From an uncultured Hungatella sp. (GTDB taxonomy: Bacteria > Bacillota > Clostridia > Lachnospirales > Lachnospiraceae), in assembly GCA_949879025.1 (NCBI GenBank), contig CATLBO010000004.1, positions 1 to 64,000 on the forward strand: a DNA stretch of 64,000 bases, in the 5' to 3' direction. A model generated the notes under the pieces. The model saw only the letters and a list, made by a program, of their open reading frames with translations. It made no database searches and was not told the origin of the DNA. This document shows positions 16,386 to 25,922 of the stretch, piece by piece. The position numbers were made by a program, and so were the translations under genes. The stretch's first letter is position 1; each line of letters starts with the position of its first letter.

Positions 16386-17246
16386 TTAGCAGCAGCCTTC
16401 CAGCACAGTTTTCATCTCTCCCAGAGACGCAAAGACAGCGTCTGGTTTTACTTGGGATTTTTCCAGATCTTCCGCCTTTGTCTCCCCTGTCATTACCAGG
16501 ACTCCCCATGCGCCATGGTTTACCCCCGTGGCCACATCCGTATAAAGGCGGTCTCCTACAAAAGCTACCCTGTCCCTTTTCTCTCCGGTTCTCATCAGCA
16601 CCATATCTACGGTTTCCCGGAAGGGTTTGCCCAGATATCTGGGTTTAACTCCCGTAGACGCAGTAATAGCGGCACAGAGTGCGCCGCAATCCGGTATAAA
16701 GCCATCTTCCGTAGGACAGTTTAAATCCAGATGAGTGGCTAAAAACAGCGCTCCGCTGCGGATAAATCCACAGGCTCTGCACAGCTTTTCATAGGTCAGC
16801 GCAGTATCGAATCCTACAACTACAATATCCGGAACAGGCTCCCCCTCTTTCCACAGGCAGATTTCCTCTTCCTGAAAGCTTTTTCTCAGCGCCTCCGTTC
16901 CTACCAGGTAAATCCTCTTACCATCATAGTTCTCCTTCAGGTATGCAATGGTCACATCCCCTGAAGTCATAATCTGGTCTCTTGTAATAGGACAGCCCAT
17001 GTGAGACAGCCGATCCATATAAACTTCTGGCGATTGGGAAGAATTATTGGTAAAAAACAATACTCTGCGTCCCTTCTGCTCCACATACCGGACAAAATCA
17101 ATGGCGCCTTCAATCACATGACTTCCCAAGTAAAAAGTACCGTCCATATCTAAAACAAATACCCCGATCTTTTCCAGCAGATCCGCCCGGTTCTGTGCTT
17201 GCCTGCTGCTGTCAGGCTTTTTATGTCTCTCCACGTTTTTCTCCAT
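16386..17246 (-). CDS. HAD-IIA family phosphatase (NagD/PGP-like)
   Basis: 286 residues from the ATG at 17246 (MEKNVERHKK), preceded by AAAGGA; upstream in-frame extension is not supported. The HAD motif I is VLDMDGTFYLG with nucleophile D33 and acid D35; motif II is FFTNNSSQS, and the C-terminal KPFRETVDMVL plus FVGDRLYTDVATG form motifs III/IV with the C2 cap between. Family members dephosphorylate small phosphates, including glycerol phosphate, 2-phosphoglycolate and nucleotides. Its place at the end of the glycerol-3-phosphate operon suggests a triose or glycerol phosphate, by inference only. Confidence 0.88.
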   Translation of the reverse strand: MEKNVERHKKPDSSRQAQNRADLLEKIGVFVLDMDGTFYLGSHVIEGAIDFVRYVEQKGRRVLFFTNNSSQSPEVYMDRLSHMGCPITRDQIMTSGDVTIAYLKENYDGKRIYLVGTEALRKSFQEEEICLWKEGEPVPDIVVVGFDTALTYEKLCRACGFIRSGALFLATHLDLNCPTEDGFIPDCGALCAAITASTGVKPRYLGKPFRETVDMVLMRTGEKRDRVAFVGDRLYTDVATGVNHGAWGVLVMTGETKAEDLEKSQVKPDAVFASLGEMKTVLEGCC

Positions 17247-17406
17247 TCTGTCCTTTGGCTCCGGCCAGCAAAACGGCATCGGGAATATTAGGGGAAGTCC
17301 CGGTGCCGCCCAGCCGAAATCTATTATTAGGCAATCCGCAGTTTTCTGTCTGCTTAGCACCTGTACAATAACGGGCTAATGGGGATGCAGACAGGCATTC
17401 CTGCGT

Positions 17407-17769
17407 CTAAAGTCGATTTACACTCTTTGTAGCAATGATCTCCACGCCCGTTCCTGCACAATCCTTAATAAGAACCTGCCCTAAAGCCACCGGCGCATCT
17501 GCCCGAACTGCCTGGATCTCTTTCATCACATCAAAGATTTTTGATTTTGGAATGTCACTTTTTGTCTTTACAGATACTCTAGCAATTACTCCGTTATTTA
17601 CTCTGATACTGGAGGTCACAATTCTGGTAGGGCTTAAAACTTCCTTTTTGGCATAATCTGCCCCTCTTGGGCACGTATTGCCGGTTACATTAATATCATC
17701 CCCATCTATAGTTACCGTTACCGGGCAGCCCAAAGGGCACCCAATACAAATCAGGTTCCTTGTTTCCAT
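17407..17769 (-). CDS. DUF1667 protein of the glycerol-3-phosphate dehydrogenase operon
   Basis: 120 residues from the ATG at 17769, which overlaps the upstream stop as TGATG; GGAGGTGGAG is the ribosome site. Four cysteines, C8, C11, C15 and C33 (CIGCPLGC and NTCPRG), look like ligands for an Fe-S cluster or zinc. DUF1667 genes regularly follow GlpA/GlpB-like flavoprotein genes in clostridia and are thought to be a small electron-transfer subunit; that role is not proven. Confidence 0.88.
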   Translation of the reverse strand: METRNLICIGCPLGCPVTVTIDGDDINVTGNTCPRGADYAKKEVLSPTRIVTSSIRVNNGVIARVSVKTKSDIPKSKIFDVMKEIQAVRADAPVALGQVLIKDCAGTGVEIIATKSVNRL

Positions 17770-19034
17770 CACTCCACCTCCGTACAAATCTTAATCTGCT
17801 TAATTTCCGGATAACCTTCAAAGCTGCTCTTCTTAAGGACTACCTGCTCCATTTCGCCTGGAGCGAGAACCTTTTTCTTCTTTCGGGAAATCAGCTTGTC
17901 ATCATAGTATATGGCAATATAGCGATCCTTATAAACGTCAGCCACGCGGAAACGCACTGTCACAGAGTCTTTCATCGTATCGACGTTTAAAACCTGAGGT
18001 ACTGTATAGCGAACGCCGTTTTCTGCAAGAAGAGGCACTTTATGGGCATTTTCCTTCTTTTTGCCCTCTTTTACATATGTCGCTGCATTCTCACCTGCCA
18101 AGGCTGCCTCCTGAGATACAAAATCTACCAGATCATGCACATGAAGCACATTGCCGCAGGCATAAATGCCTTCCGCTTCTGTCTCAAGACAGTCATCTAC
18201 ATTTGGGCCGGAGGTAACCCGGTTCATAGAAACTCCTGCTCCTTTGGACAATTCATTTTCTGGAATCAATCCCACGCTTAGAAGAAGAGTGTCACAGGAA
18301 TAATGTTCCTCTGTTCCCGGAATCGGATTGCGGTTTGCATCTACTTCAGCCAAAGTGATGCCAGTAAGGCGTTCTTTGCCTTCAATATTTATGATGGTAT
18401 GGCTTAACTTTAAAGGAATGCCATAATCATCAAGGCACTGAACGATATTTCTCTTTAAGCCGCCGGAGTAAGGCATCAGCTCGGCTACCACCTTGACCTT
18501 TGCTCCCTCCAGTGTCATGCGTCTTGCCATAATCAGGCCAATATCGCCGGAACCAAGTATTACTACCTCTTTTCCAACACAGTATCCCTCAATGTTCATA
18601 AGACGCTGGGCTGTTCCTGCAGAGTAAATTCCTGCCGGACGGTATCCTGGAGTGTTCAAAGCTCCTCTGGGGCGCTCCCGGCAGCCCATAGCCAAAATTA
18701 CAGCCCCTGCCTGAATCGTTACCAGGCCTTCTTCTTTGTTGATATATGTAACTTCTCTGCCTCTATTTATGTCAACTACAATCGTATTCAGCTTATAGGG
18801 AATCTTTTCCTCTTCAACCATAGCAATATAACGGGAAGCATATTCCGGCCCGGTCAGTTCTTCTTTAAACGTATGAAGCCCGAAGCCATTATGAATGCAC
18901 TGGTTTAAAATGCCTCCAAGCACTCCGTCACGCTCCAAAATCAGAATATCCTGGATTCCGGCTTTTCTCGCCGCTGCCGCTGCAGATAATCCTGCAGGAC
19001 CTCCGCCAATGATTACAATATCATGATGTGTCAT
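17769..19034 (-). CDS. FAD/NAD(P)-dependent oxidoreductase (GlpB-like partner subunit)
   Basis: 421 residues. An FAD dinucleotide fold at the N-terminus (IVIIGGGPAGLSAAAAA), a second NAD(P)-binding fold in the middle (VVILGSGDIGLIMARRM) and a late YACGNVLHVHDLVDFVS motif give the pyridine nucleotide-disulfide oxidoreductase plan, but without a redox CxxxxC next to the first fold. With the DAO-type subunit upstream and the DUF1667 protein downstream it forms the clostridial anaerobic glycerol-3-phosphate dehydrogenase cluster; it probably passes electrons from FAD to an acceptor. The gene starts 11 bases after the GlpA-like stop. Confidence 0.88.
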   Translation of the reverse strand: MTHHDIVIIGGGPAGLSAAAAARKAGIQDILILERDGVLGGILNQCIHNGFGLHTFKEELTGPEYASRYIAMVEEEKIPYKLNTIVVDINRGREVTYINKEEGLVTIQAGAVILAMGCRERPRGALNTPGYRPAGIYSAGTAQRLMNIEGYCVGKEVVILGSGDIGLIMARRMTLEGAKVKVVAELMPYSGGLKRNIVQCLDDYGIPLKLSHTIINIEGKERLTGITLAEVDANRNPIPGTEEHYSCDTLLLSVGLIPENELSKGAGVSMNRVTSGPNVDDCLETEAEGIYACGNVLHVHDLVDFVSQEAALAGENAATYVKEGKKKENAHKVPLLAENGVRYTVPQVLNVDTMKDSVTVRFRVADVYKDRYIAIYYDDKLISRKKKKVLAPGEMEQVVLKKSSFEGYPEIKQIKICTEVE

Positions 19035-19045
19035 CTTTTTTCCTC

Positions 19046-20479
19046 CTATGCTTCTTTGGTGATCATCTCAGAGCCGGGCTGATTTTTACAAATTTCTTCC
19101 ATGGGGATTCCTGTTTCCCGGGACAAAATTTCCATTGTCCTTGGGGTGCAGAATCCCGCCTGGCAGCGCCCCATTCCCTGACGCACTCTCCTCTTGATTC
19201 CATCCAGGGATCTTGCTCCCAAAGTCCTGCGGATGCTGTCTACAATCTCGCCCTCGCTGACATTCTCGCATCGGCACACAATGGTTCCATAGTCCGGGCG
19301 CTCTTTAATCAATGCAGCCCTTTCCTCCCTGCTCATGGCAGCAGCATGGGGAATGCCTTTTCTCGTAGCAATAAAGTCTTCCTTTTTCTGGGCTCCTGAC
19401 TTTTTGGCAATCAGCTCTGCCAGATATACTCCTATCGCCGGCGCACTGGAGAGTCCCGGTGATTCAATTCCTGCCGCATCAAAGAAACCTTCTGCTGCTT
19501 CTCCAATAATAAATTCATCATGAGTTTCATGAGCTCTCAGGCCGGAGAAGGAAGTAATTACCTGGCGGTAAGGAATGTTTTTCACGCTGATTGCAGACTT
19601 TTGCATAGCTTCTGTCAATTCCTTGGCCGTGGTATAAGTTCCCTCCTTATCCTCAATATCCGTAGCTGTAGGCCCGATCAGAAGATTGCCGTGGATCGTA
19701 GGCGCAACTAAGATTCCCTTGCCGTATTTACCCGGCAGCTGGAAAATGGTCTTGTCCACATGTTTGCCAGCCTCCTGATCTAACAGACAGTAATCGCCTT
19801 TCCTAGGGATAATCTGAATCTTTTCCTCACTTACCATATTATGGAATACATCCGCATATACTCCTGCAGCATTTACCACAAATCTGGTTGTAATATCCTC
19901 TTTTCCTTTTACTGCCAGTTTATATCCGCCTTCTATTCTGGCAATGTCTGTTACCTCTGTAAGGAATCTGAATTCCACTCCGTTGTCGCAGGCGTTCTCT
20001 GCCAATGCAATCGTCAGTCCAAATGGACACACAATTCCGCCTGTAGGAGCATACAAAGCTGCCACTGCTTCGTCCGTAATATTAGGCTCCATGGCCCGCA
20101 CTTCGTCTCCGCTTATGATCTTCAAATCCGGAACCTGGTTGGCCACACCTCTCTCATAAAGGGCCTGAAGAGCAGGCCTGTCCTCCTCTGAAAAGCACAG
20201 AACCAGAGAACCGTTCCTGCGGAACGCAAAATCCAAATCCTCAGACAATTTGCCCATTAAACGGTTCCCTTCCACGTTCATTTTAGCCTTCAGGGAACCT
20301 ATTGCCGCATCATAGCCTGCATGGACAATGGCGCTGTTGGCTTTGGATGTTCCGGAACACACATCTTCCGCCCTTTCCACCAGGCATACTTTCAGCTGAT
20401 ATCTGGACAATTCCCTGGCCACTGCAGCTCCTGTTACGCCGCCGCCAATAATCGTTACGTCATACTGCAATCCACTCAT
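19046..20479 (-). CDS. glpA: glycerol-3-phosphate dehydrogenase, DAO type with [2Fe-2S] domain (GlpA-like)
   Basis: 477 residues from the ATG at 20479 (MSGLQYDV), with GGAGA six bases upstream. Residues 1-380 are the FAD-binding DAO fold (TIIGGGVTGAAVAREL; SGTSKANSAIVHAGYD), oxidising glycerol-3-phosphate to dihydroxyacetone phosphate. Residues about 399-460 are a BFD-like [2Fe-2S] domain with ligands C402, C404, C439 and C444 (CRC and CQAGFC). It is read in the same direction as mgtC upstream and the GlpB-like gene downstream. The substrate is supported by the adjacent glpK, glpP and glpQ genes. Confidence 0.9.
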   Translation of the reverse strand: MSGLQYDVTIIGGGVTGAAVARELSRYQLKVCLVERAEDVCSGTSKANSAIVHAGYDAAIGSLKAKMNVEGNRLMGKLSEDLDFAFRRNGSLVLCFSEEDRPALQALYERGVANQVPDLKIISGDEVRAMEPNITDEAVAALYAPTGGIVCPFGLTIALAENACDNGVEFRFLTEVTDIARIEGGYKLAVKGKEDITTRFVVNAAGVYADVFHNMVSEEKIQIIPRKGDYCLLDQEAGKHVDKTIFQLPGKYGKGILVAPTIHGNLLIGPTATDIEDKEGTYTTAKELTEAMQKSAISVKNIPYRQVITSFSGLRAHETHDEFIIGEAAEGFFDAAGIESPGLSSAPAIGVYLAELIAKKSGAQKKEDFIATRKGIPHAAAMSREERAALIKERPDYGTIVCRCENVSEGEIVDSIRRTLGARSLDGIKRRVRQGMGRCQAGFCTPRTMEILSRETGIPMEEICKNQPGSEMITKEA

Positions 20480-20519
20480 ATCGTCTCTCCTTTTTTCATA
20501 CACTGTTTCGGCTTACCCG

Positions 20520-21212
20520 TCACAGTATTTCTACATGCTTTACACATACCATGCCTCGGATACTTTCCAGGACATTATGCCTCTGGCTGCGGCTATGTAC
20601 CTCAATGCAGATAATTGCATTTGGTCCTTCCCCTTTTATTTTACTTTTGCTCAGCTCCATGTTGCAGATCTTCACTTCCATCTTGTGAATCCTTTCCATA
20701 AATTCTGATACGGACTCATTGTTTGGAAATTCAATATACAAATCAAACACTTTTGCATACATAAGCAGCTTTGTGTCCAGCCTGGTCAGGAGCTTTAAGG
20801 TGACCATCACCAGAATCAAGGTAATAAATGCACCCTTCACAAATCCAATTCCCACTGCCAGTCCAAGGCAGGCACATGCCCACAGACCTGCCGCTGTCGT
20901 CAAACCGCGGATCTGATTCTTGCCGGTAACAATAATGGTTCCAACTCCCAGAAAACCAACACCGCTGATTACCTGGGCTCCCATACGGGCAATATCCATA
21001 TTGCCTTCAAAGTTCATCTTAATGTACTGTCCGGTCATCATCACAAGCGCCGCTCCAAGACATACAAGAGTATGAGTCTTAATCCCTGCTCCCCGCCGCT
21101 TAAGTGCCCTGTCAATGCCAATGACTGTACCGATGATTAAAGCAGAAACCATGCGGATGATCATTGCCGTAGTAGACCATCCTTCTGCTGCCGACATGAG
21201 CTTACTTAACAT
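20520..21212 (-). CDS. MgtC/SapB-family membrane protein
   Basis: 230 residues. Four to five hydrophobic segments in the first 150 residues with the family motifs GTVIGIDRALKRRGAGIKTHTLVCLGAAL and ISGVGFLGVGTII, then a soluble ACT-like C-terminal region. MgtC proteins influence Mg2+ homeostasis or the proton-motive ATP synthase in pathogens; the role in commensals is open. It is the first gene after the terminator leader at 21294-21350 and lies only 40 bases before the glpA-like start, so it belongs to the glp operon. AAAGGA lies 11-12 bases before the ATG. Confidence 0.88.
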   Translation of the reverse strand: MLSKLMSAAEGWSTTAMIIRMVSALIIGTVIGIDRALKRRGAGIKTHTLVCLGAALVMMTGQYIKMNFEGNMDIARMGAQVISGVGFLGVGTIIVTGKNQIRGLTTAAGLWACACLGLAVGIGFVKGAFITLILVMVTLKLLTRLDTKLLMYAKVFDLYIEFPNNESVSEFMERIHKMEVKICNMELSKSKIKGEGPNAIICIEVHSRSQRHNVLESIRGMVCVKHVEIL

Positions 21213-21293
21213 TTTTCACCTGTTCCTTTCTCCTGCAGTATGAAGGCATTCCCCGCTTAAGGGCTTAAGATGTCTGCTTCTATGGTGTAAAGC

Positions 21294-21350
21294 GAAAAAA
21301 AGAGCAAGGTAAATCTATGGACTAATTCCATAAATCATACCTTGCTGCTC
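21294..21350 (-). terminator. leader terminator of the mgtC-glpA operon, likely GlpP target
   Basis: On the minus strand a long stem (GAGCAGCAAGGTA paired with TACCTTGCTC, extended by TTATGG/CCATAG) is followed by seven T. It lies downstream of a promoter (21383-21411) and before mgtC, so it interrupts the leader. In Bacillus the glpD leader has this layout and GlpP permits readthrough when glycerol-3-phosphate is present. It may also serve as the glpK terminator. Confidence 0.75.
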
Positions 21351-21382
21351 TCATCTCACAGGTAATTATCTATCTACTGATT

Positions 21383-21411
21383 ATCCTACCATATCTGCCA
21401 TAATCCGTCAA
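21383..21411 (-). promoter_or_regulatory. promoter of the mgtC-glpA operon
   Basis: TTGACG (21406-21411), 17 bases, TAGGAT (21383-21388), reading leftward between the glpK stop and the leader terminator. Because the terminator comes after this promoter, the operon has its own regulated leader. Confidence 0.6.
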
Positions 21412-21462
21412 GTATTGATAAAATATTATCACATCCTTGAAATTTCAGAAAAAATTTTATCT

Positions 21463-22959
21463 TTATTCATCTTCCGCCCATGCCAGAGCGCATCGCACAG
21501 CCCTTTTCCATCCCTTCAAAAGCTGTGACCGCTGCTCTTCATCAATTTTTTTGTCAAAGTACCTGTCAATCTGCCAGTTCTTTACAATCTCCTTCTTGTC
21601 TTTCCAGTACCCCACAGCCAGCCCGGCCAGATATGCCGCTCCCAAGGCCGTTGTCTCAATACACTGGGGCCGCGCAATCCTGGCACCCAGCAAATCAGCC
21701 TGGAACTGCATGAGAAAATCATTGGCGCTTGCGCCGCCGTCTACCTTTAGCTCTCTCATGGGAATACCTGAATCCTGCTCCATGGCTTCTAAAAGGTCGC
21801 TGACCTGATAAGCCAGGGACTCCACGGTTGCCCGGATAAAATGTTCTTTGCTGGCTCCCCGGGTAAGGCCTACAATGATTCCTCTTGCATAGGGGTTCCA
21901 ATAAGGAGCTCCCATGCCTGCAAATGCAGGTACCACATAGACTCCCGCCGTGTCTGGCACAATGCTGCAGTATTCCTCTGTCTGGGCCGCTGTCCGTATC
22001 ATGCGCAGTTCATCCCGAAGCCACTGAATGGCAGCTCCAGCTACAAACACACTTCCTTCCAAAGCATACTCCACATGATCCTCCATTCCTACGGCAATGG
22101 TGGTAAGAAGCCCATGTTCTGATTTTACCGCTTTCCCTCCAGTATTCATCAGCATAAAGCAGCCGGTTCCGTACGTATTTTTCACATCTCCTGTTTCAAA
22201 ACAGCACTGGCCGAACAAAGCTGCCTGCTGATCTCCTGCCGCTCCGGCAATAGGCACATTTCCTGCCAGCACGGAACTGTTGGTATAGCCATAGATGCAG
22301 CTTGAGGGCTTCACCTGAGGCATCATGGAAGCAGGAATTTTAAAATAGTCCAGCAGCTCCTGATCCCAGCACAGCCGGTGAATGTCAAACAGCATGGTTC
22401 TGGCAGCATTGGTATAGTCAGTGACAAATACCTCCCCTTTCGTCAGGTTCCAGATAAGCCAGGTATCCACAGTTCCAAACAGCAGCTGGCCTTGCTCTGC
22501 CTTCTCTCTTGCGCCCGGAACCTGATCCAGAATCCAGGCGATTTTACTCCCTGAGAAATACGCATCCGGAATCAGGCCTGTCACTTCCCGCACCCTGTCC
22601 TCCAGTCCGTCTTCCTTCAGCTTGTCAATCATAGGCGCCGTTCTCCTGCACTGCCATACAATAGCATTATAGACCGGCATTCCTGTAGTTCTGTCCCACA
22701 CAATGGTGGTTTCCCTCTGGTTGGTAATGCCAATCGCCGCAATGTCTTCTCCATGGGCTCCGATATTGGCCATGGACGCCATCATTACGCTGAACTGAGA
22801 AGACCAGATTTCCATAGGATCATGCTCCACCCACCCTGGTTCTGGATAAATTTGCGTAAATTCTCTCTGGGCAACGCTCCGAATCTCTCCCTTTTCATCA
22901 AACAGAATGCAGCGGGAACTGGTAGTGCCCTGATCCAAAGCCATTACATACTTTGCCAT
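21463..22959 (-). CDS. glpK: glycerol kinase
   Basis: 498 residues from the ATG at 22959 ([16 protein letters not shown]), the normal length of GlpK; GGAGGATATTTA provides the ribosome site and excludes the longer frame. FGGY-kinase motifs are [41 protein letters not shown] and the ATP-binding GGASANDF. It phosphorylates glycerol to glycerol-3-phosphate in the cytoplasm. No glycerol facilitator gene adjoins it. A terminator-type leader lies upstream, fitting control by GlpP. Confidence 0.96.
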   Translation of the reverse strand: MAKYVMALDQGTTSSRCILFDEKGEIRSVAQREFTQIYPEPGWVEHDPMEIWSSQFSVMMASMANIGAHGEDIAAIGITNQRETTIVWDRTTGMPVYNAIVWQCRRTAPMIDKLKEDGLEDRVREVTGLIPDAYFSGSKIAWILDQVPGAREKAEQGQLLFGTVDTWLIWNLTKGEVFVTDYTNAARTMLFDIHRLCWDQELLDYFKIPASMMPQVKPSSCIYGYTNSSVLAGNVPIAGAAGDQQAALFGQCCFETGDVKNTYGTGCFMLMNTGGKAVKSEHGLLTTIAVGMEDHVEYALEGSVFVAGAAIQWLRDELRMIRTAAQTEEYCSIVPDTAGVYVVPAFAGMGAPYWNPYARGIIVGLTRGASKEHFIRATVESLAYQVSDLLEAMEQDSGIPMRELKVDGGASANDFLMQFQADLLGARIARPQCIETTALGAAYLAGLAVGYWKDKKEIVKNWQIDRYFDKKIDEEQRSQLLKGWKRAVRCALAWAEDE

Positions 22960-23011
22960 TAAATATCCTCCTCCGTTGTAAAAAATAATTGTAATCCCCT
23001 GACGCCGACAT

Positions 23012-23070
23012 AAAAAAGAGCAGAGAACCATACGGACTATCCGTACCAGCTCCCCACTCGTCTTCTCTCT
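23012..23070 (-). terminator. glpK: leader terminator of glpK, likely GlpP target
   Basis: Minus-strand RNA here can form GAGAGAA / TTCTCT(G)C or an inner TACGGA-TAG-TCCGTA hairpin with GAGC/GCTC, followed by six T, about 50 bases before the glpK ATG. A weak promoter (TTGCCG, 17 bases, TAATAC at about 23080-23110) precedes it. Its 3' part, GCTC plus a T-run, resembles the leader before mgtC, supporting shared antitermination. Confidence 0.65.
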
Positions 23071-23118
23071 TGGCAACGTTGTATTAAGCCTAACACATTT
23101 TTCCGGCAAATGCAACCG

Positions 23119-25743
23119 CTAAATCCCTATAATCTTCCTTCGGAATTCCCGGAGCACTTTCCATGCCTGCAGCACCATAGTAGGAAGAAATGCACATACC
23201 CCTACTACAACCAGCTGCCCGGCGCTTAAATCAGAAACCGCAAACAGTACCTGCAGCCCCGGCGCAAAAAGTACTGCTCCCAAAAGCAGCACTCCCGCTT
23301 CAAAAGCCATTACCGTGTAAAGGTTACTTCCGATTCCCAGGTGGAAAATAGAATGGCTGCTGCGGCAGTTAAATCCATGGAACAGCCTTGCCAATGTCAA
23401 TGACGCAAATGCCATGGTGCTTGCCACAGCATCATTGCCCTGTGTCAGCCCGGTGCGGTAGGCATACATGGTACATACTGCAATCAGCCCGCCCTGAATC
23501 AGAATATCCCGAAGGAACCGCCTGGTCAGAATCCCCTGCTTTGGGTCTCTGGGCGGCTGGTTTAAAAGTTCTCCCTCTGGCTGCTCCATGCCGATAGCAA
23601 TGGCAGGAAGGGAATCTGTCAGAAGATTAATGAACAGCAGGTGGACCGGAGCAAACGGCAGCGGCAGAGACATAACTGTGGTGTAGAGTACACAGAAAAT
23701 TCCCGCCATATTGCCTGACAGCAAAAATTCTATGGCGTTTCGGATGTTCCTGTACACATTCCGCCCATTGGACACTGCTTTTATAATGGTTGCAAAGTTA
23801 TCATCTGCAAGAATCATGGAAGCCGCATCTTTCGAAACTTCGGTTCCCGTCTGTCCCATAGCCACACCGATATCTGCCTGCTTTAAGGCAGGGGCGTCAT
23901 TAACTCCGTCTCCGGTCATTGCAACAATCTGTCCTTTATCCTGCCATGCTTTTACAATCCTGAGCTTATGTTCCGGGGAAACTCTTGCATACACGCTGAT
24001 ATTTCCTATTCTCTCCATCAGCTCTCTTTTGTCCATGGAGTCCAGCTGGGAACCGGAAACCGCTTCTTCTCCTTCCCTTATGATTCCAATCTGCCTGGCT
24101 ATGGACATTGCTGTCACTTTGTGATCCCCTGTAATCATTACCGGCTTTATTCCTGCCCGCCGGGCATTCATAACTGCTTCCCTTGTTTCGGAACGAGGTG
24201 GGTCCATCATAGCTGCCATGCCGAGAAATACCAGTTCCCGCTCCAGTTTTTTCTCCCCCGGCAAAACATCATTTCCATTTAAAGGCCGGTAAGCCAGAGC
24301 CAGAACCCGCAGCCCCTGACGGGAACAAGCATCATGAAGCCTTATAAGATCCCGTTTATCTCCAAAAGTAATCGTTCGCACTTGTCCCCTGTCATCAATC
24401 CGGGTGCTTTTATCTAAAAGGATATCCATTGCCCCCTTTACAAGGAGCATCTGTCCCTGAGGAAGCCTGTGAATGGCACTCATAATTTTTCTTTCGGAAT
24501 CAAAAGGAATTTCCCGGCTTCGGGGAAAACATCTCCGCAGCTCTTCCGGCGCCATACCGCAGCGCTGTACCAGATGAAGCAGTGCCAGCTCTGTGGCATC
24601 CCCCACCTCCTGATCCCTCTTTGCATCTGCATCATTTGCCAATCCGCAGATCTGCAGAAAAAGACGGTGCTGATCATTTCCTTTTTCCAGCAGCTCCGGC
24701 GGCAGCAGTTTTCCGTTCAGTTCCACCTGCTCCACCGTCATTCGGTTCTGGGTCAAAGTTCCGGTCTTATCTGTACAGATAATCGAAACGCAGCCTAGGC
24801 TTTCCACCGCTTTCAGGTCTTTGATGATAGCCTGTTCCTTTGCCATCTTCTGTGTTCCCATAGCTTGGACAATGGTTACGATGGAACCCAGAGCCTCCGG
24901 AATGGCAGCTACAGCCAATGCCACGGCAAACATAAGGGAATCCAGCATAGCCATTCCTCTGTACATGCTCAACACAAATACCACCAAGCATATTACCATA
25001 ATTGCCGCTGCCAGCCGGCTTCCGAACTGATCCAGGCTGACCTGGAGAGGAGTCTTCTTTTCTTCTGTGCTGCTCATCATGGAAGCAATACGGCCTATTT
25101 CCGTCTCCATCCCGGTTTCCGTCACCACTGCCACCCCCCGGCCGCCGGTTACCAGGGAACCGCTGTACACCATATTGGTGCGGTCTGCCAGAGACATCTC
25201 CCCGGACAAAGGCCGAATCTGTTTTAAAACAGCATCTGACTCTCCTGTCAGCGAGCTTTCATTAATCTGCAGAGCCACACTTTCCAGAAGTCTGCCGTCG
25301 GCCACCACCAAATCCCCGCTTTCCAGATACAGGATGTCTCCTGGCACTACCTCTCTCGATGGAATCTGAATTTTCGTTTTGTCCCGCAGCACCACTGCCA
25401 GCGGAGATGACAGCGACTTAAGACTCTCAAGGGACTTCCGGGCTTTCTCGTGCTGAATGGTTCCCAGAACCGCATTCAGGGTTATTACTGTAAAAATTAC
25501 AATCGTACTTTCCAGGCTTCCTGTCAGCATGGAAATCACGGCAGCGCCTATTAAAATAATAACCAGGAGATCCTGAAACTGCTCTAAAAATACTTTCCAC
25601 ACAGGTTTTCGGCCTGATTCTCTCAGAACATTCGGCCCATACTGCTTTTCTCTCTTCTTCGCCTGCTTTTCTGTCAGTCCCTGGTTCCCAGCGTCAAGCA
25701 GGTCCAGTGTTTCCCTTCCCGTACATTGATACCAATTCTTCAT
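23119..25743 (-). CDS. calcium-type cation-translocating P-type ATPase
   Basis: 874 residues, complete type II P-ATPase. Seen in order: N-terminal cation domain, TGES at about 166-169 (actuator), IPEAL at 281-285 in M4, phosphorylation site D325 in CTDKTGTLTQN, MITGDHK, TGDGVNDAPAL hinge, and M6 NLLTDSLPAIAIG with the Asn and Asp of Ca2+ site II. The IPEAL variant of IPEGLP is the kind known from Listeria LMCA1-like pumps. It should export Ca2+ using ATP. AAAGGAG precedes the ATG. Confidence 0.92.
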   Translation of the reverse strand: MKNWYQCTGRETLDLLDAGNQGLTEKQAKKREKQYGPNVLRESGRKPVWKVFLEQFQDLLVIILIGAAVISMLTGSLESTIVIFTVITLNAVLGTIQHEKARKSLESLKSLSSPLAVVLRDKTKIQIPSREVVPGDILYLESGDLVVADGRLLESVALQINESSLTGESDAVLKQIRPLSGEMSLADRTNMVYSGSLVTGGRGVAVVTETGMETEIGRIASMMSSTEEKKTPLQVSLDQFGSRLAAAIMVICLVVFVLSMYRGMAMLDSLMFAVALAVAAIPEALGSIVTIVQAMGTQKMAKEQAIIKDLKAVESLGCVSIICTDKTGTLTQNRMTVEQVELNGKLLPPELLEKGNDQHRLFLQICGLANDADAKRDQEVGDATELALLHLVQRCGMAPEELRRCFPRSREIPFDSERKIMSAIHRLPQGQMLLVKGAMDILLDKSTRIDDRGQVRTITFGDKRDLIRLHDACSRQGLRVLALAYRPLNGNDVLPGEKKLERELVFLGMAAMMDPPRSETREAVMNARRAGIKPVMITGDHKVTAMSIARQIGIIREGEEAVSGSQLDSMDKRELMERIGNISVYARVSPEHKLRIVKAWQDKGQIVAMTGDGVNDAPALKQADIGVAMGQTGTEVSKDAASMILADDNFATIIKAVSNGRNVYRNIRNAIEFLLSGNMAGIFCVLYTTVMSLPLPFAPVHLLFINLLTDSLPAIAIGMEQPEGELLNQPPRDPKQGILTRRFLRDILIQGGLIAVCTMYAYRTGLTQGNDAVASTMAFASLTLARLFHGFNCRSSHSIFHLGIGSNLYTVMAFEAGVLLLGAVLFAPGLQVLFAVSDLSAGQLVVVGVCAFLPTMVLQAWKVLREFRRKIIGI

Positions 25744-25922
25744 GCCAAATGCTCCTTTCCGTTATTCCATGTTTATGCGGAAACAAAAAAGAAAGACCAC
25801 TGCCTTGTATTTTCCCCTGTTTTTCGATATACTTAGGGATATCTTTTTATGACATTGGCTGTGCCGGCCAAATCCGGCATAAAGGAATCTTTTAAAACCA
25901 TCCTAAAGAAAAGGAGATTATT

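Noticed and set aside
22960..23115. Longer start for glycerol kinase
   Set aside because: The extra 52 residues translate the leader terminator; the ATG at 22959 has a good ribosome site and gives the normal N-terminus.
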